DNA from: an uncultured Prolixibacteraceae bacterium
Lineage (GTDB): Bacteria > Bacteroidota > Bacteroidia > Bacteroidales > Prolixibacteraceae
DNA: 47,941 nucleotides
Direction of reading: 5' to 3'
NCBI GenBank assembly: GCA_913063265.1
Contig: CAJXZG010000037.1
Span: 1 to 47,941, forward strand
Below the pieces are notes generated by a model, which searched no databases, was not told the DNA's origin, and saw only the letters and a program-made list of their open reading frames with translations. Numbering within the stretch: position 1 is the first letter of the stretch; each line of letters starts with the position of its first letter. Both the position numbers and the translations under genes were made by a program. Of this stretch, positions 1-7,881 are shown in pieces.

Positions 1-698
1 GAACTGACACCTAATTCAATAGTTGAAACCAGGTTATCACTTTCAAATAAATCGGCTGCAAATTTATTTGAAACAATAATATACTTCGAATCTATTTCTT
101 CCAGAACTGCAAAAACGCCGGAAGGGAAAATATAATTATGGTTAATTGCACGTTGCGGATTTATAGATACCTGTTTTCCTTTTTTGGGTACATAAACCAT
201 AATATGGTCGGTAAATTGAGGCCTGATTCCTAAATTGTATGCAACTCCCTGGCCAACAACAGCATAGTTTATTCCGTCTTTTTCAAGAATATATTCACCA
301 TCTATAATCAAACTATCTATACCCGTATAGCTTGTATAGTTTTTTGTAACTCCCTTAACAACAGCCGGATAGATTTGTGAACCATATTTTAACAATGCCA
401 CTTCCTCAATAATTTCGGCATAATGAATTACATCGGAGTGTTCCTTAATTTTTTCAAAATCAAAATCCTCAGGATTAAACATTTTTCCTTCCACCGGACT
501 GATTTTCAAATCAGGATCGAAGCTGCTAAAAAAGGTATCTATCAAAGTTTGAAATCCGTTAAAAACAGAAAGAACGATTACAAGCGCGATGGTTCCCACA
601 ATAATACCAACCATAGAAATTGCAGAAATGATGTTAATAATGTTTTGTTTCTTTTTAGAAATCAGGTATCTGCGCGCTATAAAAAGAGGTAAATTCAA
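1..698 (-). CDS. LolC/LolE-type ABC transporter permease (FtsX family), N-terminal part
   Basis: The reverse strand reads open from a TTG at 698 to the left edge, so about 232 residues are present and the C-terminus is outside the window. The protein opens LNLPLFIARRYLISKKKQN, followed by a transmembrane helix around residues 20-45 (IINIISAISMVGIIVGTIA) and then a periplasmic MacB/LolE-type core. This is the usual N-terminus of the FtsX-like permeases that extract lipoproteins from the inner membrane (LolCDE) or serve related export machines. No ATG lies between the upstream in-frame TAA and the conserved start, so TTG is the best start. It is read in the same direction as rbfA, 50 bp away, an arrangement compatible with co-transcription. 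The family is secure. LolE versus another FtsX-type permease cannot be decided from the fragment. Confidence 0.85.
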   Translation of the reverse strand, partial: MNLPLFIARRYLISKKKQNIINIISAISMVGIIVGTIALVIVLSVFNGFQTLIDTFFSSFDPDLKISPVEGKMFNPEDFDFEKIKEHSDVIHYAEIIEEVALLKYGSQIYPAVVKGVTKNYTSYTGIDSLIIDGEYILEKDGINYAVVGQGVAYNLGIRPQFTDHIMVYVPKKGKQVSINPQRAINHNYIFPSGVFAVLEEIDSKYIIVSNKFAADLFESDNLVSTIELGVS

Positions 699-748
699 GT
701 GTCTCTGTTTTGAATAAAACGAATATTGTGTCTATAAAGTATTGAAAT

Positions 749-1093
749 TTATGATTTTATAAGTCTGTCGATATTATCAATATAATCCAAACTGTCGTCG
801 ATATAAAACTCTAAATCGGGAATTACCCTTAGTGACTTTCCCAGTTTTCGGCCCAAATCACCTCTAAGGTAATTTTTGAGTAATTCAATTTCTTTTAAAA
901 TTTCACTGGCAAACTCCGATGGGAAAATGCTAAGATAAATACGTGCTATTCCCAGGTCTTTGGTAACCCGAACAACAGTTACACTTATCAGTTTTCCGGT
1001 AAATTTGCTTTTATTGAGTTTTAAAAGAATATCAGCCATTTCGCGTTGAATCAACCGTGATACTTTATTTTGCCTTGTACTTTGCTCTTCCAT
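749..1093 (-). CDS. rbfA: Ribosome-binding factor A
   Basis: RbfA is a small cold-shock-associated factor that binds the 30S subunit and assists 16S rRNA 5'-end maturation. The predicted 114-residue protein starts MEEQSTRQNKVSRLIQREM, the typical RbfA N-terminus, and continues with a KH-like core (SVTVVRVTKDLGIARIYLSI, then LRGDLGRKLGKSLRVIPDLE) ending at the conserved F-Y-hydrophobic-D-x-S segment. The ATG at 1093 is chosen over an upstream in-frame TTG at 1126 because family members begin close to this methionine and the upstream residues look unconserved. The length is normal for the family. It sits between the permease gene and the STN-domain genes, all on the minus strand. Pairing with a lipoprotein-export permease is common in Bacteroidota, so the link to the sigma-factor unit upstream may be only positional. 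Confidence 0.93.
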   Translation of the reverse strand: MEEQSTRQNKVSRLIQREMADILLKLNKSKFTGKLISVTVVRVTKDLGIARIYLSIFPSEFASEILKEIELLKNYLRGDLGRKLGKSLRVIPDLEFYIDDSLDYIDNIDRLIKS

Positions 1094-1208
1094 CGAAGTT
1101 TTGTTAATATGTTTTAAACGGCTCAAAATTACAGAAAAAGCATGAGAGTGTCGTATTTCTTAGTATGTACTTTGAGATATTGTTTACGGCATTTTAATCT
1201 TGTATCAG

Positions 1209-2732
1209 TTAATTCTGAAACAACTTTGTTTTAAACGCATTTTGTAACTCTTCTTCCGGTTTGATGATGTTATAATTTTCCCAGAATCCGGGATCGTAAC
1301 TATTTATGGTTTCAACAAAAATATCACGCTGGGTAAATGCTTCTTTTCTTTCGAATTTTTTTAGATCAGTATCTATTATATTGGTTATTAGCATATCCGA
1401 AACACTATGATATTCAGTGTTTAATCTGTCGTTTCTGCTTCTTACTTTAAATTTTACCGATGCCTTTACATTCGACAAATGCCATTTATCCCGGTATTTC
1501 ATATAATTAACTTCGTAGTTGGTGTAAACCGGCTTTACTTTTACTCCTTTTGGTTTCTTTTTAATCAGAACATTAGTGGCATTTTTTAATGCACTTTTGC
1601 TATGTCGGAAATTTGTATGAACAATGGCAAATGTTTCACGATGAACATAAATTTCACCTATAAATCCATTTTCGTTAAAACCCTCAATCGGCTCAAATTC
1701 CAGAATATAAACCGGATGTTGCTGAAACCAGATAACTCTTTTTATTTGGTAACTGTATAAATTTTGAGTTTCTTCATTTATAAAAGATTCAAGGGTTTTT
1801 ACTACATCAAGTTTTGTAATTGTAAACGGGCCTCCCTGCAATTTAAAATTCAGCCATTGAAATGGTTTTACATCAGGACTTCTGCGACCTTTTAAAACTC
1901 TGACCACATCGCTCCGTGTATCGTTTAAATATGGCGCTTTTAATACTTCAATTACCGCCTCCGAAACATTAATATAGCTTTTGTCCTGTTTTACGGTTTC
2001 ACGATAGAAGGCAGTCATTAGTTTGGATTCGTTGCTATAGTTTTTCAAAATATTTTTTCTGATATTTTCAAGTAAAATCTCAGGAGTTGTTGCAACAATT
2101 TTAACTTCTTTTATTCTTATAGAAATTGGTTCAAGTACAAATTCATCTTCATCGAGAAGGGTATATGCAGGAATTAACTTTTGTGCATATCCCATATTTG
2201 AAATAATAACAGTATCCCGAATAAAATCCGGATGAATTTTTAACAGAAAATTTCCTTCTGAATTGGTAATGGTGCCAATAGGTTTATTTAATAATGAAAC
2301 CGAAGCATATTTAACCGGAGTATTTTTTTTTGATTCTGTAATTCTTCCGCTAAGAAAAAAATACTTTACCGGAATCGTATCGTTATTAATTTCAGCAACA
2401 GGTTTATTGTCATTAACTTTTGAAATTATTACCTGGTTTTCTATTTCTATCAGTTTATATTCATCAGCGGGGAATAGCTTACTTAATACAGTAAACAGCG
2501 ATTTACCGGAAGCTTCTATACTGTATTTCTTATTTGAATCGAGGATGGAGGCATTATATGAAAAATAAACACCTGCCTGCCAGCTTATCTGATCAAGGAT
2601 TATATTTATCGTCTGATTTTTTTCGCTTATGGTTATACGTTTTTCAAAAACAGAACCATTCTGTTGCTGACCTGATGTAAATACAGGCAGTAACAGAATG
2701 GATACCAATAATGCGTAATATGTTTTGTTCAT
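1209..2732 (-). CDS. STN and CarboxypepD_reg-like domain protein, exported
   Basis: A 507-residue exported protein of unknown detailed role. A signal peptide covers about residues 1-21 (cleavage near TSG-QQQ). Residues about 30-105 form an STN (secretin/TonB short N-terminal) domain, the same fold that carries signals from TonB receptors to FecR. Residues about 125-200 form a carboxypeptidase-regulatory-like beta sandwich (SGRITESKKNTPVKYASVSL, then GTITNSEGNFLLKI). The remaining 300 residues are beta-rich (FQWLNFKLQGG, YILEFEPIEGF, AIVHTNFRHSK) without the strand number or final aromatic residue of a TonB-receptor barrel. Its ATG overlaps the stop codon of the upstream protease gene (TAATG), which suggests translational coupling. 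It probably works with that protein in the envelope. The family architecture is clear but the substrate is unknown. Confidence 0.75.
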   Translation of the reverse strand: MNKTYYALLVSILLLPVFTSGQQQNGSVFEKRITISEKNQTINIILDQISWQAGVYFSYNASILDSNKKYSIEASGKSLFTVLSKLFPADEYKLIEIENQVIISKVNDNKPVAEINNDTIPVKYFFLSGRITESKKNTPVKYASVSLLNKPIGTITNSEGNFLLKIHPDFIRDTVIISNMGYAQKLIPAYTLLDEDEFVLEPISIRIKEVKIVATTPEILLENIRKNILKNYSNESKLMTAFYRETVKQDKSYINVSEAVIEVLKAPYLNDTRSDVVRVLKGRRSPDVKPFQWLNFKLQGGPFTITKLDVVKTLESFINEETQNLYSYQIKRVIWFQQHPVYILEFEPIEGFNENGFIGEIYVHRETFAIVHTNFRHSKSALKNATNVLIKKKPKGVKVKPVYTNYEVNYMKYRDKWHLSNVKASVKFKVRSRNDRLNTEYHSVSDMLITNIIDTDLKKFERKEAFTQRDIFVETINSYDPGFWENYNIIKPEEELQNAFKTKLFQN

Positions 2733-4294
2733 TAAAACAGCTTTTTCAGCTCAAAAGAAGTTTCATGTTCTACACCATCGCGTAAAAATTTAACTCTTAT
2801 TTTTTTGTTTTCCTTGCTTTGTAACAACAAGTTAATGTCGTTTAGTTCTAATGTACTGTAATTATTACGATTTAACGACAAAATCTGGTCGTTTTCTTTT
2901 AATCCGGCAAAATATGCAGGCGAGTTTTCCCTGATATTGGTAACTGTAAATACCGGTAAACCTGGCATTGGATTAATAATTTCCATACCACTCATATTGT
3001 AGTTAAACTCCTCTTTAAATTTGTGGTTTGGACGCAGTGTTAACCTGCTGTTTCTGTAATCCATGGTCACATAAAAACGTCTGAGAATCTCGGCACCCAG
3101 TGTTCCGTTTCTGTCGTTTCTTGTGATAAGCTGGTCAATTAACTCCGAATTAGGAAATGCAACAATTGGCTGCGGAATAACCAGTGGCCCAACCCAGATT
3201 CCTTCAATCCTGCCTTTAACTCCGTACAAATCCCCGCTTAATCCACGGCCAATAAATGTTTCAACATGATTTTCGGGATAAGTAATTCTTTCATCCGATT
3301 TTTCAGAAAGCCAGATTGCATCACTGGCCCCGGTATCAACCAATAATTTAACCGGAATTTTTGTTGAATCATCTGAAATAATATTTGTATTTACAAATGG
3401 TTTGTTTCCTTCAAAATCGAGTGGCAAAATAATATCCTTTTTCCTGTCGCGGTATTTATAATATTCCGGCTTATGAAGCTTTAGTTTCTCGTTTATATAA
3501 TCTATTTCTACAATGTAATCTTTAAATAAATTAAAGCCGATTAAACCATGAACCGGAATTCCCAGTATATGTGAAATTTGAAAGTTTTCATCGATTATCA
3601 TCTGAACTTCCTGGTTTCTGGCTGTTAAATCCCCAATGCTCATTGTGTTGTTGCCAGAGCGGTACGCAGTTAATTCTGTCCCTTCTCCCAATCCTCTGAT
3701 TTGAACTGGCATTAAATAATTTAAATTCAGTTTATTAACAAATGGAAGCTCAGTAATAATCGGGTATCTCACACCGGTATCCAGGATAAAATTCAATGTG
3801 TCGCTATCGTTAATGGTAACCGGAATAATAATCAGATTACTCGATGATTTAAATTTGATACTTACCGATTTACTTTTTGGATTATCAAATAAAAATCCCC
3901 GGTTGTTGGTTTGGTACTGACTACTGTTTTCTGCGTAATCCATACTTTTATCAAGGGGCACATAATCGCGCACTACCAATATATTGTCCTGGATTTCGAA
4001 CAGTAAATAGTAATCCTTCATTAACTTATCCAGAACAAACTTTATGGGTTTGTTTGATACGTTCAGGCTTATTTTTTTATCAGCCAGAATTTCAGAATTA
4101 TACCTGTAATCCAAATCCAGGTACTCACAGATTTTCTTTACAACATCTGATAGTTTTTCGTCTTCAACCGAAATACTGATGTTTTGATCCAGCGCTTCGG
4201 AACTTTGCACTTGCGCATGGCTTAAATTCGGTGCTAAAAGCAGCATTAAAGCTGCAATCAGCATAGAATTTTTGAGTTGTTTAATTGTTTTCAT
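2732..4294 (-). CDS. STN / aspartyl protease / PDZ domain protein
   Basis: A 520-residue exported protein that joins a signalling domain to a protease. Domains in order: signal peptide about 1-28 (SHA-QVQ), STN domain about 37-110, two retropepsin-like halves with the catalytic motifs DTG at 172-174 (LDTGVRYP) and DTGAS at 320-324, and a C-terminal PDZ domain about 440-515 (PVFTVTNIRENSPAYFAGLK). Each protease half has its hydrophobic-hydrophobic-G flap-like follow-up (LIGFNLFKDY; TLGAEILRRF), so a pseudo-symmetric aspartyl protease is likely active. It lies 11 bp after the FecR gene and overlaps the next gene by one base, so the four genes form one unit. In Bacteroidota the STN domain normally belongs to a TonB receptor that talks to FecR. 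Here it is attached to a periplasmic protease. That this protease acts in the sigma-factor pathway is inference. Confidence 0.8.
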   Translation of the reverse strand: MKTIKQLKNSMLIAALMLLLAPNLSHAQVQSSEALDQNISISVEDEKLSDVVKKICEYLDLDYRYNSEILADKKISLNVSNKPIKFVLDKLMKDYYLLFEIQDNILVVRDYVPLDKSMDYAENSSQYQTNNRGFLFDNPKSKSVSIKFKSSSNLIIIPVTINDSDTLNFILDTGVRYPIITELPFVNKLNLNYLMPVQIRGLGEGTELTAYRSGNNTMSIGDLTARNQEVQMIIDENFQISHILGIPVHGLIGFNLFKDYIVEIDYINEKLKLHKPEYYKYRDRKKDIILPLDFEGNKPFVNTNIISDDSTKIPVKLLVDTGASDAIWLSEKSDERITYPENHVETFIGRGLSGDLYGVKGRIEGIWVGPLVIPQPIVAFPNSELIDQLITRNDRNGTLGAEILRRFYVTMDYRNSRLTLRPNHKFKEEFNYNMSGMEIINPMPGLPVFTVTNIRENSPAYFAGLKENDQILSLNRNNYSTLELNDINLLLQSKENKKIRVKFLRDGVEHETSFELKKLF

Positions 4295-4305
4295 TGTGCT
4301 TTGTT

Positions 4306-5346
4306 TTAATTGTTTTTATGGCTCGAAAATGTATATTTTTCGTTATCTGTAATGAGTTCAAGGTCAAAGGTTAGTCCAACCACATTCAGAATAAAATCAA
4401 CAGATTTTTTATCAAATTGTGCATTCAGAATTAAATCGTTTAATTCAGGTTCCTGTACATTAATGTTTACATGGTAAACTTTTTCAAGACAGCCAAAAAC
4501 ATCTTTTAGCGGAACGTCTTCGAAAATAAAATCATGGGTTTTCCAGGCCAGAAAATTAGGATTGGTATTTAGCGATTTTTCAAGAATACTGCTTGAATTA
4601 AACAGGGTTCCTTTTTCACCGGGAATTAAAAAGACTTCATTTACCAATGATGATTCTGACGAATTTGTATTGATAACCTGCACTTTCCCTGTTGCTACAA
4701 CCACTTCTACTGTTTCGTTTTCGGGATAAGCAAGCACATTAAACGATGTTCCCAGCACTTTCACCTGAGCATTTCCTGCATTTATGATAAAGGGCTTTTC
4801 TGCATTTGGTTTAACATCAAAAAAGGCCTCTCCCACAATTGTTACCTCTCGCACATCATCATTAAATTCTTTTGGGTAAACCAGTTTTGAATTGCTGTTT
4901 AACGTTACGAGTGAACCATCGGGCAAAGTTATTTCGTTAATATTTTGATTTTCCGTTGTGTTAACCCGGGCATATTGAGCGGTGTTATTTTGAAAACCGA
5001 AATAGTAAGTTGCAGTGCCCAGTAAGATAGCTACTATTATAATTGCAGCATATTTGTAAAACTGCATATAAATTTTCCTGCCCTTGCCTGTAGCGATGTT
5101 TATTTCGGTTTCAATATTTATTCTTGATTGAACATTATTCCAGGCGGTTGTTGAATTATACTTCCGGATTTTATATGTTGAATCAATATTATGGAGTAAT
5201 TTCCTGTTTTGCTCCAGCTCTTTTCTGTTTTCCTCTGATTCCCGGAGCCAGGAATTTACCAATTCTCTCTCCTCAGAACTTACCTCTTCGCAGAGATATT
5301 TGATTAATAATTCGTTTTTCAATTCTATGTTCTTTTTATCCATCAT
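4306..5346 (-). CDS. FecR family anti-sigma factor
   Basis: A 346-residue single-pass inner-membrane anti-sigma factor. The cytoplasmic N-terminus (about 1-90) contains the sigma-binding region (LLIKYLCEEVSSEERELVNS). One transmembrane helix lies at about 95-117 (YAAIIIVAILLGTATYYFGF). The FecR domain follows (about 135-235: ITLPDGSLVTLNSNSKLVYP, GEAFFDVKPNAEKPFIINAG, VKVLGTSFNVLAYP), and a DUF4974-type C-terminal STN-like domain closes the protein (DFIFEDVPLKDVFGCLEKVY). Family members hold the cognate ECF sigma factor until an STN domain in the periplasm or outer membrane signals. It is 54 bp downstream of the sigma gene and directly upstream of two STN-domain genes, which are the likely signal inputs because no TonB receptor is present in the unit. 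Confidence 0.93.
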   Translation of the reverse strand: MMDKKNIELKNELLIKYLCEEVSSEERELVNSWLRESEENRKELEQNRKLLHNIDSTYKIRKYNSTTAWNNVQSRINIETEINIATGKGRKIYMQFYKYAAIIIVAILLGTATYYFGFQNNTAQYARVNTTENQNINEITLPDGSLVTLNSNSKLVYPKEFNDDVREVTIVGEAFFDVKPNAEKPFIINAGNAQVKVLGTSFNVLAYPENETVEVVVATGKVQVINTNSSESSLVNEVFLIPGEKGTLFNSSSILEKSLNTNPNFLAWKTHDFIFEDVPLKDVFGCLEKVYHVNINVQEPELNDLILNAQFDKKSVDFILNVVGLTFDLELITDNEKYTFSSHKNN

Positions 5347-5400
5347 GTTATTTAAATGACAAAGCAGTTTGATTTTACCCTGAATGAAAAATTCAGTTTT

Positions 5401-5964
5401 TTAGAAAAAAAGTAAAAAAACAGTATAATACTTTTTCAGTTTTTCTCGTAATGATTTAATTGCCAGGCTCATATGTGTCTCCACGGTTTTTATTGAAATA
5501 TTTAATTTTTTGGCAATTTCGGTATATTTTAATCCTTCCTGTCGACTTAACTTAAAAATCTCTCTTCGTTTTTCGGGCAATGAATTGATACTTTCCTCTA
5601 TTTTTTTTGAGAGTTCAATTTCCACAAAAACGTCATCATCAGAATGTTTTTTTTCCTCTTCCAAAAGAACTTTTTGAGTATATTTTGATTTGGTTTTTTG
5701 ATGTTGCAGGTAATTTAAACACCTGTTTTTAACAGCTCGAAAGAAGTAGTTTTTAACAGAGGTATCGATTTTTATTTCATCTTTTTTTTCCCACAGACTG
5801 ACAAAAAAATCCTGAACTATTTCTTCTGAAGCATCACTGTCCCGGGTGTATTTTTCGGCGAATTGACATAAAAAACCGTAGTACCGATGAAATAAAGCTT
5901 CAAAAGCTTTGATATTTCCTTGTTTTACTTGGATAAATAATAAAGATTCTTCAGGTTGGTTCAT
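5401..5964 (-). CDS. RNA polymerase ECF-type sigma factor (Bacteroidota FecI-like)
   Basis: A 187-residue sigma-70 family factor of the extracytoplasmic-function type. Region 2 is at about residues 20-90 (FEALFHRYYGFLCQFAEKYT, EEIVQDFFVSLWEKKDEI, NYFFRAVKNRCLNYLQHQ). Region 4 is at about 120-175 (INSLPEKRREIFKLSRQEGL, YTEIAKKLNISIKTVETHMS), a normal helix-turn-helix for -35 recognition. It is first in a right-to-left unit with FecR and two STN-domain proteins and should activate that unit and possibly distant targets. No clear TTTG/TAnnTTTG promoter was found in the 146-bp gap to the divergent transporter, as might be expected for an autoregulated ECF gene. Confidence 0.93.
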   Translation of the reverse strand: MNQPEESLLFIQVKQGNIKAFEALFHRYYGFLCQFAEKYTRDSDASEEIVQDFFVSLWEKKDEIKIDTSVKNYFFRAVKNRCLNYLQHQKTKSKYTQKVLLEEEKKHSDDDVFVEIELSKKIEESINSLPEKRREIFKLSRQEGLKYTEIAKKLNISIKTVETHMSLAIKSLREKLKKYYTVFLLFF

Positions 5965-6110
5965 TACAAGTTCATATTGTCAACTTTGGCTAAGTTAGAA
6001 AAAACAAATTTTCCGGGAAAGTGTGCGTTTTGGTTTAAAATCAAAACTTTAGTCATTTTGTTAACTCGAAGATGTTATTAGATTTGCCGCCGAAATTTAT
6101 AAAACTAATC

Positions 6111-7490
6111 ATGGAAAAAAATCAAACCGCAAAATTTTCAAGGGCTTTTTGGATTGCAAATGCAGTGGAGTTGCTTGAACGGGCAGCTTATTACGGAGTA
6201 TTTATTGTCATTACCTTATATCTCTCGAGAATTCTTGGATTTAATGATATGCAGGCTGCAATGCTGGCAGGAACTTTTTCTGCAGGGCTATATTTTCTGC
6301 CAACTTTTGCAGGAGCTGTGGCCGACAAAATCGGATTTAAACAGTCATTAATGCTTGCATTTACATTGCTTTCCATCGGTTATTTGGGGATGGGAATTTT
6401 ACCGACCATGCTCGAATCTGCAGGTTTAGTGGAGTATACAAAAACTACCCAGTTTAGCGGTTTGCGGGAAAGCAATTATAAGTGGATAATTGTACCGATT
6501 ATGCTTGTAATTATGGTTGGTGGTTCTTTTATCAAATCGTGTATTACCGGAACTGTTGCACGTGAAACAACAGAAAAAACAAGGGCACAGGGATATTCCA
6601 TTTTTTATATGATGGTAAATATCGGAGCTTTTTCAGGGAAAACCATAGTTAAACCTTTACGCGATGCCATGGGAAACGAGGGATTGGTAACCCTGAATTT
6701 TTTTGCCGGCGGAATGACGATTCTGGCCGTTATTTTGGTTTATTTCTTTTATACAGCCAGCAATACTCAGGGTGAAGGAAAAAGTTTTAAAGAAATTATG
6801 CAGGCCCTGGTTCGCGTTTTGCTAAATATTCGTCTGCTATTATTAATCATAATTATTACCGGTTTTTGGATGGTTCAACACCAATTGTATGCCACCATGC
6901 CAAAATATGTACTTCGACTGGCAGGAGAAGGTAGTGCGATTTCATGGTTTGCCAATGTTAATCCGCTTGTTGTGGTACTAACTGTGGGTTTGGTTACCAA
7001 ATTAATGAGCAAAAAAACATCATTGTTTTCCATGACTGTTGGGATGTTTATTATGCCGTTTTCCGCTTTGGCCATGGCCTCAGGAAACTTGTTTAGCGGA
7101 GAGCCAATTTTTGGATTTCACCCGGTTGCTTTTATGATGGTGGTGGGAATTGTTTTCCAGGGACTGGCAGAAACTTTTATTTCTCCGCGATATCTGGAGT
7201 ATTTTTCATTGCAGGCACCAAAAGGAGAAGAAGGGCTTTACCTTGGATTTAGCCACTTACATAGTTTTCTTTCTTCAATATTAGGTTTTGGTCTTTCAGG
7301 TTATTTGCTTACCAAATATTGTCCTGATCCAACTTTATACAGCAGCCAGGCTGAATGGGAAGCTGCTGCAGTAAACGCGCATTATATCTGGTATTATTTT
7401 GTGGGTATTGCAATGGTTTCAGCAGTTTCGCTTATAATTTATGGCCAGGTGGTAAAAAGAATTGATAGTAAAAAACTGGTTTCGAAATAA
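6111..7490 (+). CDS. POT/PTR2-like MFS transporter
   Basis: A 459-residue integral membrane protein with about 12 predicted helices, the normal size for a major-facilitator transporter. The first helix carries NAVELLERAAYYGVF, which resembles the E-x-x-E-R-x-x-Y-Y-G motif of proton-coupled oligopeptide (POT/PTR2) transporters. GAVADKIGFKQS is the MFS loop 2-3 signature. Helix 4-5 contains GGSFIKSCITGTVARETTEK and IGAFSGKTIVKPLR, again like POT members. The ATG at 6111 is preferred over the one at 6072 because the residues before it are not membrane-like and family proteins start shortly before the first helix. It is transcribed alone, divergently from the sigma factor. The substrate may be a di/tripeptide but could be another solute, since parts of the POT motif differ. 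Confidence 0.75.
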   Translation: MEKNQTAKFSRAFWIANAVELLERAAYYGVFIVITLYLSRILGFNDMQAAMLAGTFSAGLYFLPTFAGAVADKIGFKQSLMLAFTLLSIGYLGMGILPTMLESAGLVEYTKTTQFSGLRESNYKWIIVPIMLVIMVGGSFIKSCITGTVARETTEKTRAQGYSIFYMMVNIGAFSGKTIVKPLRDAMGNEGLVTLNFFAGGMTILAVILVYFFYTASNTQGEGKSFKEIMQALVRVLLNIRLLLLIIIITGFWMVQHQLYATMPKYVLRLAGEGSAISWFANVNPLVVVLTVGLVTKLMSKKTSLFSMTVGMFIMPFSALAMASGNLFSGEPIFGFHPVAFMMVVGIVFQGLAETFISPRYLEYFSLQAPKGEEGLYLGFSHLHSFLSSILGFGLSGYLLTKYCPDPTLYSSQAEWEAAAVNAHYIWYYFVGIAMVSAVSLIIYGQVVKRIDSKKLVSK

Positions 7491-7527
7491 TCCAAAACTG
7501 GATATTTAATAATATTTCAATCAATAT

Positions 7528-7558
7528 TTTGTTGATTAAAACAGAATAGTTAGTTTTG
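7528..7558 (+). promoter_or_regulatory. Bacteroidota-type promoter for tRNA-Leu
   Basis: TTTG at 7528-7531 and TAGTTTTG at 7551-7558 are separated by exactly 19 bases, matching the -33 TTTG / -7 TAnnTTTG consensus of the primary Bacteroidota sigma factor. Initiation would be expected near 7564, about 20 bases before the broken tRNA copy and about 85 bases before the intact tRNA. Confidence 0.75.
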
Positions 7559-7583
7559 CACACCAATTTTCCACAGAGGAAAA

Positions 7584-7632
7584 GCCCGGATGGTCCCGAT
7601 ATCCCGATAATTATCGGGATGGAGGTAGACGC
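7584..7632 (+). pseudogene. Broken copy of tRNA-Leu 5' part, split by a palindrome
   Basis: AAAGCCCGGATGG at 7581-7593 repeats exactly at 7646-7658, the acceptor-strand start of the intact tRNA. GGTAGACGC at 7624-7632 repeats the D-arm GGTAGACGC at 7666-7674. Between the two pieces the intact tRNA has 7 bases and this copy has 30, including a perfect 20-base palindrome at 7601-7620 (arms ATCCCGATAA / TTATCGGGAT). The copy lacks the anticodon, variable and T arms, so it cannot make a tRNA. It lies where the promoter would place the original tRNA start. Confidence 0.7.
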
Positions 7633-7648
7633 TAATGGTATTTTTAAA

Positions 7649-7732
7649 GCCCGGATGGCGGAATTGGTAGACGCGCTGGATTCAAAATCCAGTTCCAGCA
7701 ATGGAGTGTGGGTTCGATTCCCACTCCGGGTA
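7649..7732 (+). tRNA. tRNA-Leu (anticodon CAA)
   Basis: An 84-base class II tRNA. The acceptor strands GCCCGGA and TCCGGGT pair in all seven positions (G-U at the end), followed by discriminator A at 7732. The anticodon stem is CTGGA/TCCAG with loop TTCAAAA, giving anticodon CAA, which reads the leucine codon UUG. There is a long variable arm, and GGTTCGATTCC forms the T loop. CCA is not encoded. An intact promoter lies upstream and a strong terminator begins 9 bases downstream. The tRNA borders an accessory region (DUF4143 ATPase, repeats, orphan tail-tube gene), which fits its use as an integration site, although no integrase is present. Confidence 0.95.
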
Positions 7733-7740
7733 CTAACGAG

Positions 7741-7777
7741 GAAGAGCTTGATTTTTTATCAGGCTCTTCTTTTTTTT
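7741..7777 (+). terminator. Intrinsic terminator after tRNA-Leu
   Basis: A 12-bp stem, GAAGAGCTTGAT with ATCAGGCTCTTC (one G-U pair), around a TTTTT loop is followed by a run of eight T. It ends the tRNA transcript. Confidence 0.9.
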
Positions 7778-7881
7778 AACCGTATAACTGACTGGTATCT
7801 TAGAATATAGCATCAAGAACTTTATTGTAAGTATCGGTTCGATGTTTTTTAGTAGGGAGATATCTTTTAAATGATACTGAA

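Noticed and set aside
1094..1126. Longer rbfA start at a TTG
   Set aside because: The extra 11 residues are not part of RbfA and the ATG at 1093 matches the family start.
3877..4179. Plus-strand open frame within the STN/protease gene
   Set aside because: It is a mirror of the coding frame of a clear STN domain on the other strand.
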